Assembly: GCA_964608025.1 (NCBI GenBank)
Contig: CAZSLO010000007.1
Location: 34,564-98,563 of the forward strand
DNA length: 64,000 nt
Direction of reading: 5' to 3'
From: CAZSLO01 sp964608025
Lineage (GTDB): Bacteria > Chloroflexota > Dehalococcoidia > Lucifugimonadales > CAJWER01
In this document: piece after piece, positions 1-8,755 of the stretch
Position numbering within the stretch: the first letter of the stretch is position 1
Layout of the letters: every line of letters begins with the position of its first letter
Made by a program: the position numbers and the translations under genes
The notes under the pieces: model-generated
What the model was told of the DNA's origin: nothing
Database searches by the model: none
The model's input: only the letters and a program-made list of their open reading frames with translations

Positions 1-831
1 GTAGTTATGAGAGACGCAGAAAAACAAACGGTAATAAGAAAAATAGGTGAAAATTGGTGGGTCGATGCTTACCCGGCAGTAGATCTCAGGATGGAAACTC
101 TTTGGGAAACTGCCTCGAGGATCGGTGACGCTGAATTGATAGCCACTAATTCCACCAATCATGACTTGATGGGTGTCCATCCTGACAATCAGACAGTCGT
201 GGAATTCTGGAACACTGGTGAGGTAGTTGAACGATTCATAGTAGGTGACAAACAATTCGCGCCTGTTGGAGAACGCGTTATAACTCCCTGGACATCAACT
301 GTGAGACTTTGCTACATAAGGCGTCCAGATGGAATAGAAGTATACTCAATATTCTGTGAATTCCCTGAGCCTTTTGGTACAGACGCGAACTATTGGAAGG
401 ATCCGATCATCGCAGCTGTTCCACCCGACGAGATTGAGTCAGTTACCTTTACATATGCTGACAGATCGTTCACCCTTAGGCTAATCAATTCAGCCTGGGT
501 TGTAGAAACAGACTCTGGTATTGAGCCAGCAGACGTAGAGGCTGTTACCCTCCTACTTTTTGAATTCCGACAGCTTGTAACTCGGGATTTCCCAACAGAA
601 GATGAAGCTTCTGACCTAAACTGGGATGAGCCGCATGCAGTAATATCTATAAATGTCAAAGAGGGCTCAAGTGCTAACGGAGTTCTCCTTATGTTTCTAC
701 AGAAAGATCGGGACCCAGAGTTCTATGTAAGGGATCCTCAAAAAGCCTGGTCATACTTCCTCGACGAAACTGCGTCTACCAATATCCTAAAATTCAGCAC
801 AGACTTTATCCAAGTGCCAACCGGTGAATAA
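1..831 (+). CDS. DUF4340 domain protein, 5' end outside window
   Basis: The reading frame is open to the first base, so the true start and a probable N-terminal membrane helix lie upstream. The visible part shows two copies of the DUF4340 pattern. The first reads 'WWVDAYPA', then a helix, then an Asn-His-Leu-Gly-Val stretch and a 'RRPDG..VYSI' strand. The second reads 'W.VETDSGIEPADVEAV' followed by a leucine-rich helix. DUF4340 proteins usually sit beside GldF/GldG-like ABC-2 exporters in an auxiliary-transport or gliding context, so such a transporter may lie to the left; that is inference. No catalytic residues are known for the family. The stop is followed after 50 bases by a lipoprotein gene on the same strand. 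Confidence 0.72.
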   Translation, partial: VVMRDAEKQTVIRKIGENWWVDAYPAVDLRMETLWETASRIGDAELIATNSTNHDLMGVHPDNQTVVEFWNTGEVVERFIVGDKQFAPVGERVITPWTSTVRLCYIRRPDGIEVYSIFCEFPEPFGTDANYWKDPIIAAVPPDEIESVTFTYADRSFTLRLINSAWVVETDSGIEPADVEAVTLLLFEFRQLVTRDFPTEDEASDLNWDEPHAVISINVKEGSSANGVLLMFLQKDRDPEFYVRDPQKAWSYFLDETASTNILKFSTDFIQVPTGE

Positions 832-881
832 AGGCTAACTGCAGCCCAACTGCAAACTGCATTTCTCCCATTAGCGAATAG

Positions 882-1868
882 ATGAAGAAACTCCTAGACA
901 TATCCTCGCAACCAGCTTATTTAACAATAATTGCCCTCTTATTGATTATAACGGGCATGGCCTGTGATCCACCTACTCCCACAGTAGAACCCACCCCAAC
1001 GGTAGATAATTCTAAGATGTCACGTATAGCTTTCGTTTCCAAACGGGATGGGGATTGGGAAATTTACTTAATGAACGCTGATGGTACGGACCAAAGAAAT
1101 ATAACGAACAATCCCGCATTTGATAGCCATCCTTCTTGGTCACCAGATGGTTCTCAAATCGTTTTCTTCTCTGATAGGGACGGAGACCGAGAGATCTACA
1201 TCATGAATTCAGATGGTTCTGATGTCACACAGCTTACTTCCAACTCAGGATCCGACCATATGCCGGCTCTTTCTCACGATGGCAATAAAATCGCATTTGT
1301 TTCAGACAGGGATGGAAGACTGAATCTCTGGGTCATGGACACAGACGGATCCTCCCCACAAAATATAACTCCAAAAAAAGTAAACACTCGATGGCCGGCT
1401 TGGTCCCCTGATGACAAATCTGTCATTTTCGAGCACAAAGCTAATATCTTCTCAGTGAATATCGATGACCTTAGCCAAAACAGGATTGTTAGAAATAGAA
1501 CCGACATGGACGGGTATTTCGTAGGTTGGCCAAGCTGGGCTCCGGATGGACATAGGATCGCTTTGACTATTCGCTTTGGGATGAAAGGCAGACCCCCAAC
1601 CCTATACACCATGGCATCAGGAGGTGAAGACATACAACCATTACAGCGAAAACCTAGCAATCGTAAAGAAGAACGACCGAGCTACTCACCTGACGGGAAT
1701 TTCTTGTCCTATTCATCGTTGGAAACAGGTGTAGAGCCTGATGTTTACGTAGTGGAGATTAGTACTAATAAACGTATCCGACTAACAGACAACCCAGCTT
1801 TAGACGGGTTTCCTGTCTGGGAACCGAAAGGCTACGTACCCGAATATCCGCAGCAGCCCACGGACTGA
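882..1868 (+). CDS. TolB-like beta-propeller lipoprotein
   Basis: This is a secreted lipoprotein of 328 residues. A hydrophobic segment at residues 12-27 ends in a lipobox 'TGMAC', with Cys28 the likely lipidated residue, followed by a Pro/Thr-rich linker. From about residue 45 there are at least five PD40/WD40-like TolB repeats of the form 'IAF.SDRDG..EIY.MN.DG', then 'LT.N...D..PSWSPDG'. This makes a beta-propeller on the outer face of the membrane. Such propellers bind proteins or peptides. Without the TolB N-terminal domain or Tol-Pal neighbours, a true TolB role is not supported. It is co-directional with the DUF4340 gene and convergent with the DUF3500 gene. Confidence 0.82.
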   Translation: MKKLLDISSQPAYLTIIALLLIITGMACDPPTPTVEPTPTVDNSKMSRIAFVSKRDGDWEIYLMNADGTDQRNITNNPAFDSHPSWSPDGSQIVFFSDRDGDREIYIMNSDGSDVTQLTSNSGSDHMPALSHDGNKIAFVSDRDGRLNLWVMDTDGSSPQNITPKKVNTRWPAWSPDDKSVIFEHKANIFSVNIDDLSQNRIVRNRTDMDGYFVGWPSWAPDGHRIALTIRFGMKGRPPTLYTMASGGEDIQPLQRKPSNRKEERPSYSPDGNFLSYSSLETGVEPDVYVVEISTNKRIRLTDNPALDGFPVWEPKGYVPEYPQQPTD

Positions 1869-1895
1869 CCTAAGAAGACACGGGCAAACCAATAA

Positions 1896-2879
1896 TCAAG
1901 TGTGGTGCATTTCGTAATGTGTCTTTAGGAGATCGATCCCAAAGTCATGTTCAATGTCTCGCCACACGGAATGAATGTGGTTAGCCATATTCTGTATATT
2001 GTCATATTCTACAACGAATGTAGGCCCGTGCAATCTATAGTAATGCGGCTGATCATGGTACTGTGAACCAGCCCAGGCAAAATGAATAGAACCAATACCA
2101 CCTGCTTCTATTCTCGACATTGCATTAGCTGCCAAGTCAGAGGATTGCTTATCAACATAAAGCCTAATTAACCGAACTAGCAACTGGCGCTGATCCGAGG
2201 TCATCGAGTCGACGGGCAGGCCTAGCTTATTCTCAAGTTCAACTCTAGGGCTAGACCTTGTAATGATGTCAGAAGGGGTAACAGGATAGATAGTTGCCAG
2301 TTCCCGTTGATCCTTGTCTAGGCTTAATAGTAGTTTCCGACCCAAGTCTTCTTCGTCCTGTAAGATCCGTAAACCTTTCTCAGGACCGCTCTTGACTTCT
2401 GCAGGGTTTGCGCCGAAGAAAGAGGGAGTCGAGGTAACATTATCTCCCCGGACAATTGTATAGTTGAGCGACAGGTGGTGTCCTTCAGTACGCCAACCCC
2501 ATGGACCCTCTCCAGTGGGGTCTCCGAAGATTGCATGGTAGTACAAACCAGGATCTCGGTCGAAGCGAGTCGCGCCCTCAAGCTCCTCTACCCTACCTAA
2601 GATACTCTCATGGGCAATTATAGACCTGGCCTTTTTCAAACCGATTGAGCTCAGGCCTGTGGTCATCAAGGTGTCCGCGGCATCAAGTTGGGTGCTATTC
2701 AATTCTCCTCGCTTGATCCCACCCCGAACCTTCGGTATATAGTGCCACTTGAGTCGCTCAGCCGATTCGAATTCAAAGGTAGCATTTTCGAGTAGTCTGG
2801 GAGACAGTGAAGGAAGGAATACTCGCGCCGCATCTTTCATTGCACGTGCTGTCAAGGATGCGGTCATTACTGTAGCCAT
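1896..2879 (-). CDS. DUF3500 domain protein
   Basis: The 327-residue protein matches the DUF3500 family along its length. It has an N-terminal helical part with 'FLPSLSP', then 'W.YIP', a helix 'LNSTQLDAADTLM..GLS', a central 'RDPGLYYHAIFGDPTGEGPW' block, then 'GHHLSLNYTI' and 'PSFFGANPAEV', and a C-terminal His-rich stretch 'HDQPHYYRLHGPTFVVEYDN'. The function of the family is unknown; the conserved His and Asp residues suggest a metal site. The ATG start is backed by a good AGGAGG Shine-Dalgarno about 8 bases upstream. No signal peptide is seen. It stands alone on the minus strand. Confidence 0.85.
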   Translation of the reverse strand: MATVMTASLTARAMKDAARVFLPSLSPRLLENATFEFESAERLKWHYIPKVRGGIKRGELNSTQLDAADTLMTTGLSSIGLKKARSIIAHESILGRVEELEGATRFDRDPGLYYHAIFGDPTGEGPWGWRTEGHHLSLNYTIVRGDNVTSTPSFFGANPAEVKSGPEKGLRILQDEEDLGRKLLLSLDKDQRELATIYPVTPSDIITRSSPRVELENKLGLPVDSMTSDQRQLLVRLIRLYVDKQSSDLAANAMSRIEAGGIGSIHFAWAGSQYHDQPHYYRLHGPTFVVEYDNIQNMANHIHSVWRDIEHDFGIDLLKTHYEMHHT

Positions 2880-3178
2880 TGCTATTCCTCCTACGCTACG
2901 ATCCGGAACAAGATGAGTATAGCGCGAGCATCACACCATGTCATGCATCCGTGGTGAGCTTGATATTTGATGACATTTTGGGAACAGCAATGGTATGCTC
3001 GAATCAACATTAATGGTGAAATGGTCATCCTGTTGGTCAGCAGCATGACAGATGGAATCATTTTGCCGTCTCGTTATATTACAGCGATGTCAAAAATTTT
3101 ACTTCCCAAAAGAATATTCCTAACACTTAGCTGGTAATACGCCGTGTCGAGCCAACAATTAATAAATAGGAGGGTAAT
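2880..3178. other. Divergent intergenic region
   Basis: These 299 bases separate the divergent DUF3500 and MOSC genes. They hold the two ribosome binding sites, AGGAGG-like on each strand. I see no convincing ORF, RNA gene or strong promoter hexamer pair. Confidence 0.4.
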
Positions 3179-3622
3179 GTGATCGAAGAAGGTATTGGAA
3201 CCATAGTATCGCTACAAATCAGCGTCACTCACAGGGTAGCCTCAAAGAAAATTGAAGAAGCAAAATTTATTGAAGGATATGGAATAGAGGGAGATAGACA
3301 TGCATCCGCTAGGATAGAGCGACAAGGTTACCAAGTCTTGATTATGGACCAGGAAACACTAAACGAGTTCGAACTTGGTCCCGGAATCATTAAAGAACAG
3401 ATCACTACATCAGGAATCGATGTCGGAGCAATGCAACCGGGCCAACAACTCTCTATTGGCGACGAAGTGGTAATAAAGATTTCTCAAGATGCGGTACCGT
3501 GTTCACGGCTGGACGAAATTCTTGCGGGACTTCAAAACAAGCTAGTAGGTAGACGTGGCAAACTTGCATCTATAGTGATAGGGGGCACCGTACGGGTTGG
3601 GGATCCCGCTCAACTTATATAG
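3179..3622 (+). CDS. MOSC domain protein
   Basis: A 147-residue stand-alone MOSC domain, the C-terminal domain type of molybdenum cofactor sulfurases, also found in YiiM and mARC. Family members bind Moco or carry persulfide sulfur. Visible marks are 'GYGIEGDRHA' near residues 33-42, 'QVLIMDQETL', 'ENI'-like strands and the invariant cysteine Cys108 in 'VPCSRLDEI'. It starts with GTG just after 'aggaggg'. An overlapping ATG two bases earlier is out of frame. It probably acts in the cytoplasm in molybdoenzyme or sulfur chemistry. No molybdoenzyme is found nearby. Confidence 0.85.
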   Translation: MIEEGIGTIVSLQISVTHRVASKKIEEAKFIEGYGIEGDRHASARIERQGYQVLIMDQETLNEFELGPGIIKEQITTSGIDVGAMQPGQQLSIGDEVVIKISQDAVPCSRLDEILAGLQNKLVGRRGKLASIVIGGTVRVGDPAQLI

Positions 3623-3761
3623 CTAAATCCCTTTATTTATCATATTGAGACGAAATTCTAACAACTAAATCTACATTTAAGACAATCCCCCTAACAACAA
3701 GATATCAAACTAGGATAAATCGCAACTGATCCTCTAAAAGTCCTGACAGAAAGAAGTTACT

Positions 3762-4760
3762 TTGAAAAGACTCGTTATCACAGGCCCCAGGCAAGTAAGA
3801 TTTGAAGACGTGCCTATACCCAAATGTCCACCCAACGGTGTTCTTGTTAAAGCGATGGCATCCGCTATCAGTACAGGAACCGAGATCAGGGTGTACAGAT
3901 GGCTTCCTGTTGACGAAGAAGGAAAGATGTTGCACGCAGGAATGCCATTCCCTGATGGGCCAACAGAAAACGGCTACTCAATGGTAGGGGAAATCGTTGA
4001 TACAGGAGCAGGTGTTTCTAAATTCTCTGTCGGGGATCGAGTATTTCTCGGTGGTACCCACAAGCAATACGATATAGCACTCTCTGAGGATGTTATTAAG
4101 ATCCCTGATAGTATCCCGACTGACCAAGCTGTATTGTTAAATCTGCTCGGTGTCGCTCATATCGCGCTTAGGACAGGCACCCCTAACCCAGGTGAGAATG
4201 TGGCAGTAGTCGGCCTGGGAGTTATTGGTCAATCGGTTTTGGCATGGTGCCGAGCATTCGGAATCCAAACTATTGGGATCGACCTGGACGGCTCAAGGCT
4301 TGAAATTGCTAAATCAATGGGAGCGCACGCCGCAATCAGCCCTACTGACAACAATTTCCAATCAAGCTTAGACGATGTTTTCGGGGGAAATGGCGCAGAC
4401 CTGGTCATCGAGGCCGCATCTACCTGGAAAGCTATTCAAACTAGCATGGACATAGCTCGCAAGGATGGTAAGGTAGTTATTATCGCCCGACACACAGACC
4501 AACCCCACTACAACCTAGTCGGGCATCCTTATCTTTCAAAGCGCCTGACACTCAAAACCGCTTACGGATACGAAGAAAAAGGACAAAGATGGGACCGTGA
4601 TCATTGTGTCCAACTCGCGATCGACATGTTGAGTCGAGGAGAGTTGACAATCGCCCCAATGATCACCCACCGTATATCATGGCAAGAGCTTCCTGAAATT
4701 TACAAGCGCCTGGATGAAGGTGACCCTGGAATCCTTGGTGTTATCGTGGACTGGACCTAG
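3762..4760 (+). CDS. Medium-chain dehydrogenase (MDR), zinc-less type
   Basis: This is an NAD(P)-dependent oxidoreductase of the MDR/alcohol dehydrogenase superfamily, 332 residues, starting with TTG. The N-terminal GroES-like half reads 'PKCPPNGVLVKAMASAISTGTEI'. The usual catalytic-zinc cysteine is replaced by Ser/Thr, as in the BchC-like MDR subgroup. The Rossmann half has 'VAVVGLGVIGQSV' and an Asp ending the second strand ('GIDLDGSR'), which favours NAD. The structural-zinc cysteine cluster is also missing. The substrate is unknown. It opens a row of co-directional enzyme genes (phosphotriesterase-like, RidA, Gfo/Idh) that looks like a catabolic set. Confidence 0.82.
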   Translation: MKRLVITGPRQVRFEDVPIPKCPPNGVLVKAMASAISTGTEIRVYRWLPVDEEGKMLHAGMPFPDGPTENGYSMVGEIVDTGAGVSKFSVGDRVFLGGTHKQYDIALSEDVIKIPDSIPTDQAVLLNLLGVAHIALRTGTPNPGENVAVVGLGVIGQSVLAWCRAFGIQTIGIDLDGSRLEIAKSMGAHAAISPTDNNFQSSLDDVFGGNGADLVIEAASTWKAIQTSMDIARKDGKVVIIARHTDQPHYNLVGHPYLSKRLTLKTAYGYEEKGQRWDRDHCVQLAIDMLSRGELTIAPMITHRISWQELPEIYKRLDEGDPGILGVIVDWT

Positions 4761-4861
4761 AGAACTATAGATGACTACTATCTAGCCAAGTCCTTGCTGG
4801 GATCAGGCATATAAGATTTCCCGATGACCGGTATTTTGAAGTTATATCCAGGAGAGTTTAA

Positions 4862-5914
4862 ATGGCAAATAGCAACATATCTGGACAAGTGCAAACCGTA
4901 CTAGGTCCGGTAAGCCCAGAAAATCTCGGCCCGACGACCACGCACGAACACCTACTTATAGATTTCACTTGTATGTTCGATCCTCCTAAAGAGGCGAGCG
5001 AGCGATTCAAGGCTTTCGCCCCAGTCACACTCGAAAATCTAGGCTGGATACGATACAACCCGTTCCGTAATAAGGATAATTTGGAAGTTTTGGATCAAGA
5101 TCTCGCTATCCATGAGATCCTACAATTCAAAGCACAAGGAGGTGGTACTGTTGTCGATGCGACTACTTTTGGGATCGGGCGGGATCCCAAGGCTCTCACA
5201 CGTATCTCAAGATTGACAGGTGTCAACGTTGTGATGGGAGCCGGATTCTATGTGGATGCTGTCCACCCTGACGATATGGACGATATGACAGACACGGAGC
5301 TTGGAGACGAGATTATCACTCAACTCTCCACTGGCGTAGATAACACCGACATAAAGGCAGGCATCATCGGAGAACTTGGCTGCTCGTGGCCGCTTACAGA
5401 AAACGAACGTAAGGTTCTTGCTGGAGGAGCTCGCGCACAGGTGTCCACTGGTGCGGCAATCTTGATTCACCCGGGCAGAAACATCCAGGCACCGTTTGAG
5501 ATTATAGATGTATTGGCGGAATCGGGTGCGGATCCTGAGAAAATCATTATGGGCCACATTGACAGGACTGTCCTGGAAAAAGATGCACTCTTAAAGCTCG
5601 CCGAGCGAGGGACTTACTTGGAATACGACCTGTTTGGTATGGAAACTTCATACTATGCTCTTAGCGATATTGATTTGCCTAGCGACGCTCAACGTATAGG
5701 CTTCATCAAGCTATTAATTGAAGCTGGATTCGCCGATCGCATAGTGTTGGCACATGACGTTTTCGCTAAGAGCAGGCTTACAAAATATGGCGGGCCTGGA
5801 ATTGGACACATCCTGGAAAATATTGTTCCGCGCATGTTAGAGGCTGGTATATCGGAAAACGACATAAATAAAATGACTGTCCAAAATCCGGCACGCATAC
5901 TGCCATTCTCATAG
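4862..5914 (+). CDS. Phosphotriesterase-family metal hydrolase
   Basis: This is a member of the phosphotriesterase (PTE/PHP) branch of the amidohydrolase superfamily, 350 residues, with a binuclear-metal TIM barrel. Visible are the strand-1 'THEHL' motif (His28, His30), 'IIGELG' where PTE has its bridging carboxylysine and PHP-type proteins have Glu, 'AAILIHPGR' (His), 'IIMGHIDRT' (His) and 'IVLAHDVF' (the catalytic Asp). Family enzymes act as lactonases, phosphotriesterases or sugar-phosphate lactonases. With dehydrogenases and RidA proteins around it, a lactonase role is the likeliest inference. The Shine-Dalgarno 'aggag' precedes the ATG. Confidence 0.88.
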   Translation: MANSNISGQVQTVLGPVSPENLGPTTTHEHLLIDFTCMFDPPKEASERFKAFAPVTLENLGWIRYNPFRNKDNLEVLDQDLAIHEILQFKAQGGGTVVDATTFGIGRDPKALTRISRLTGVNVVMGAGFYVDAVHPDDMDDMTDTELGDEIITQLSTGVDNTDIKAGIIGELGCSWPLTENERKVLAGGARAQVSTGAAILIHPGRNIQAPFEIIDVLAESGADPEKIIMGHIDRTVLEKDALLKLAERGTYLEYDLFGMETSYYALSDIDLPSDAQRIGFIKLLIEAGFADRIVLAHDVFAKSRLTKYGGPGIGHILENIVPRMLEAGISENDINKMTVQNPARILPFS

Positions 5915-5929
5915 CTAGAAAGAGGTATC

Positions 5930-6397
5930 ATGAAAACTCCTGAAGACAAACTCAAGGATCTTGGAATTATCCTGCCCCAGGCTCAATCCCCAGTGGCAAA
6001 CTATGTCTCAGCTGTCCAATCAGGGCAATTAATGTTCCTTGCCGGGGCTGGCCCAGCACCATTACCAGACGGGACCATGCCAAAGGGAAAACTCGGCCTA
6101 GACTTCACGGTCGAGGAAGGATATGAACACGCAAGATCAGTCGGGCTAATTCAAATCACCAGGATGAAAGAAGAACTAGGTGATCTAAGTAGAGTAAAGC
6201 AAATCGTTAAACTACTAGCGATGGTCAACTGTATCCCAGACTTCAATCAACATCCCGCCGTGGTAAACGGCTGTTCGGATATTTTAGTCGAGGTTTTCGG
6301 AGAAGAAGGTCGTCACGCCAGGTCTGCCGTAGGAATGAGCAATTTACCGTTCAGCATACCAGTTGAAATAGAGATGATTATCGAAATTAGGGATTGA
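5930..6397 (+). CDS. RidA/YjgF-like protein, first copy
   Basis: A 155-residue RidA (YjgF/YER057c/UK114) superfamily protein. Classical RidA hydrolyses reactive 2-aminoacrylate and other enamines or imines. This one belongs to the longer subgroup with 'PVANYVSAV..G.LMFLAGAGP' at the N-terminus and 'GRHARSAVGMSNLPFSIPVEIEM' at the C-terminus. The Arg of 'RSAVGM' lies where RidA keeps its carboxylate-binding arginine. It starts 15 bases after the phosphotriesterase-like gene, with an 'agagg' ribosome site, so it is likely in the same operon. It is followed by a paralogue with the same C-terminal motif. Confidence 0.88.
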   Translation: MKTPEDKLKDLGIILPQAQSPVANYVSAVQSGQLMFLAGAGPAPLPDGTMPKGKLGLDFTVEEGYEHARSVGLIQITRMKEELGDLSRVKQIVKLLAMVNCIPDFNQHPAVVNGCSDILVEVFGEEGRHARSAVGMSNLPFSIPVEIEMIIEIRD

Positions 6398-6482
6398 GGC
6401 ATAAGCGAGTCACTCTGGTTTTTCATCATAGGAATACGAACCAGATAATTATTCAGCATATCAACAATAGGAGCAAAAGCAA

Positions 6483-6950
6483 TTGGGAACCATCGAAGAA
6501 CGTATAGCAAATCTTGGGTACAACTTGCCTAATGCCTCAGCCCCAGTAGCCAACTACGTATCTACAGTTCGTGTCGAGACTGCAGGCCTAGTTTTCACTT
6601 CCGGCCATGTCCCACGCAATCCGGATGGCAGTTTCATCACAGGGCGTCTGGGGAAGGATATGTCCACCGAAGCAGGTTACGAGGCCGCTAAAAATGTTGC
6701 GATTTCCATCCTAAGTTCCCTAAAAACAGAGATAGGTGACCTCGACCAGGTTGAAAGAGTGGTTAAGGTACTTTGCATGATCAATTCTACCCCGGAGTTC
6801 ACCGACCACCCATCAGTGGCAAACGGAGCTTCCGATTTAATGGTAGAGATATTTGGAGACAAGGGACGACACGCTCGATCAGCAGTCGGCATGGCATCTC
6901 TCCCGGCGAACGTACCAGTTGAAATAGAGATGGTTATCCAAGTTCGTTAA
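6483..6950 (+). CDS. RidA/YjgF-like protein, second copy
   Basis: This is a tandem paralogue of the preceding gene, also 155 residues. It has 'APVANYVSTVR', 'AGLVFTSGHVPRNPDGSFITGRLG' and 'GRHARSAVGMASLPANVPVEIEM'. The start is TTG with 'aggag' nine bases upstream; there is no in-frame ATG before the conserved region. The middle of the protein differs clearly from the first copy, so this is an old duplication and the two may act as a hetero-oligomer (RidA proteins are trimers) or on different imines. That is inference. Confidence 0.88.
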   Translation: MGTIEERIANLGYNLPNASAPVANYVSTVRVETAGLVFTSGHVPRNPDGSFITGRLGKDMSTEAGYEAAKNVAISILSSLKTEIGDLDQVERVVKVLCMINSTPEFTDHPSVANGASDLMVEIFGDKGRHARSAVGMASLPANVPVEIEMVIQVR

Positions 6951-6972
6951 ATGCTCGAATCAGTGCATCAAC

Positions 6973-7968
6973 ATGTCGGATGAGATGAGAATAGGATTAA
7001 TCGGCTGTGGCCGTCACGGGCTAGGCAATTTGGCGCCTGCCCTTGATTCTGTTCCAGATGCACGCATAGTTGCATGTGCAGACGATGACGAAATGGCGGC
7101 CAGGGATGGACAAGAAACGCTTGGGCTGAATCGACCATACCTTGATTACCGCGAAATGTTAAATACCGAAGATCTAGACGCTGTCATAGTTGCTGTACCT
7201 CATTTCCTGCTCAAGGATATCTCAGTAGCTGTATTAGAGTCAGGGAAACATCTATTCGTAGAGAAGCCAATGGCTCTAAACCCAGTTGATGGTGAAATTA
7301 TGGCGAAAACTGCCCGTGAATCCGGAGTTTCGTTGATGGTTGGTTTCTGTCAACGCTATTCGGAAGGGCGTCTTAGAATGAAATCATTGATAGATAGCGG
7401 GGTTATCGGTGAGATTACTGCCGTAACAGCGGCAAAGGGCAATCCTCCTCTCACCGGATGGCTTGCAGATCCTATTAAGGGTGGCGGAGAATTACACTGG
7501 CTAGGTGTACACATCACAGATCAAGTTATTTGGATCACAGGTTCACACCCTGAGCGCGTATATGGTGAAATCAGGTGGCACCCTACTACATCGGCCGATG
7601 AAACAACGATATTCACCATGCGTATGCAGTCCGGTGTAATAGCCAGCATAACTTGCTCCCAAAACGTGTCTGGAAGACTCGACTACGTTTCGGTCGAAGG
7701 TACGGCTGGCCGTATACGTTCAGACTGGCCATCAGAAGTAGTTGAGGTGGTCAGTGAAATCCTCCCGGAATACAAACATCCTACTACAATACGACCCATA
7801 GAACCGCTCTACAGCAGTATGTATCAACACGAGATGAATGACTGGGTATCGGGGTTAAGGAACGGCAATCCACCCAAGATCACCTCTTCAGATGGAATCA
7901 CAGTACTCAAAGTCATTGATGCCGTCTTTGAATCCAACCAATCCGGAATCCCTATCGATATTTCCTAA
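6973..7968 (+). CDS. Gfo/Idh/MocA family oxidoreductase
   Basis: An NAD(P)-dependent sugar or polyol dehydrogenase of 331 residues. The N-terminal Rossmann fold shows 'IGLIGCGRHGLGNL', then 'DAVIVAVPHFLL' and the family hallmark 'LFVEKPMAL'. The C-terminal substrate domain has 'KGGGELHWLGVHITDQVIW', where the Asp/His pair is the usual catalytic site. A second in-frame ATG four codons in is also a possible start. It follows the RidA pair by 22 bases. The substrate cannot be told from sequence; neighbours suggest a sugar acid or an amino sugar derivative. Confidence 0.88.
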   Translation: MSDEMRIGLIGCGRHGLGNLAPALDSVPDARIVACADDDEMAARDGQETLGLNRPYLDYREMLNTEDLDAVIVAVPHFLLKDISVAVLESGKHLFVEKPMALNPVDGEIMAKTARESGVSLMVGFCQRYSEGRLRMKSLIDSGVIGEITAVTAAKGNPPLTGWLADPIKGGGELHWLGVHITDQVIWITGSHPERVYGEIRWHPTTSADETTIFTMRMQSGVIASITCSQNVSGRLDYVSVEGTAGRIRSDWPSEVVEVVSEILPEYKHPTTIRPIEPLYSSMYQHEMNDWVSGLRNGNPPKITSSDGITVLKVIDAVFESNQSGIPIDIS

Positions 7969-8052
7969 CTCCATCAATCCTGTCCGAGGTATATTATTCT
8001 ACGGACAAATAACCAATATCTGCTTGAGTAATTCTTCTCAAGGAGTCGCGTC

Positions 8053-8733
8053 ATGATAGGACAAATAGCCCTCGTTGGTGGTGATGAATTCAGGGCAGGC
8101 TGCCAGTCGATGGATAGAATAATTCTTCAATCAACTGGTACATATCGTCCAAAAGTTCTAATTTTACCAACCGCTGCTGCAGAGCAAAATCCATATAAAG
8201 CAGCCTCTAAGGGCAAATCCTACTTCAGCAACCTTGGTGCAGAAACTGGAGCCCTGTTGGTATTAGATAGAGAGAACGCTGGCGATCCCACATTTGTATC
8301 TCGGATTGGGGAGGCCGATCTAATCTACTTCACCGGGGGAGATCCAGAACTTTTGTTGAATGTTCTAACGGGTTCAAAGTTATTCGAAGCAGTAAAACAT
8401 GCCGTAGAGGGTGGTTCGGTCCTAGCTGGATCTAGTGCCGGAGCAATGGTGTTGGGATCTTGGATGAATTACCAAGGATGGAAAAGCGGACTCGGACTAC
8501 TTGAAAACATAGCTATACTCCCACACCACGAAAAAAGTGATCCAAGAAAAGTCTCAGCCCAACTTGAAGAGTCACTACCAAAAGGAGGTACAGCGCTTGG
8601 TATAGATGCAGGTGTTGCGTGCCTTGGAAGCAGCCAAGACTGGAAAGTTGTGGGTAATGGTTCCGTGATACTCTACGCCGATAGGACTTGGAATAGATAC
8701 CACACAGGGGAGTCCATACCAATTACCACATAA
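8053..8733 (+). CDS. Peptidase S51 family protein (cyanophycinase / dipeptidase E-like)
   Basis: A 226-residue serine hydrolase of the S51 family, cytoplasmic. Motifs: 'IALVGGDEF' at the N-terminus, 'IYFTGGDPELLL', and the nucleophile elbow 'GSSAGAMVLG' with Ser128. A C-terminal 'GIDAGVACL' strand corresponds to the family's 'GID' segment. Members cleave alpha-aspartyl dipeptides or beta-aspartyl bonds such as cyanophycin. It is shorter than cyanophycinase (about 270) and near dipeptidase E in size (about 230). The ribosome site 'caaggag' is well placed. The next gene starts 22 bases after it. Confidence 0.85.
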   Translation: MIGQIALVGGDEFRAGCQSMDRIILQSTGTYRPKVLILPTAAAEQNPYKAASKGKSYFSNLGAETGALLVLDRENAGDPTFVSRIGEADLIYFTGGDPELLLNVLTGSKLFEAVKHAVEGGSVLAGSSAGAMVLGSWMNYQGWKSGLGLLENIAILPHHEKSDPRKVSAQLEESLPKGGTALGIDAGVACLGSSQDWKVVGNGSVILYADRTWNRYHTGESIPITT

Positions 8734-8755
8734 TTACAAACCTAAGGAGTCCACA

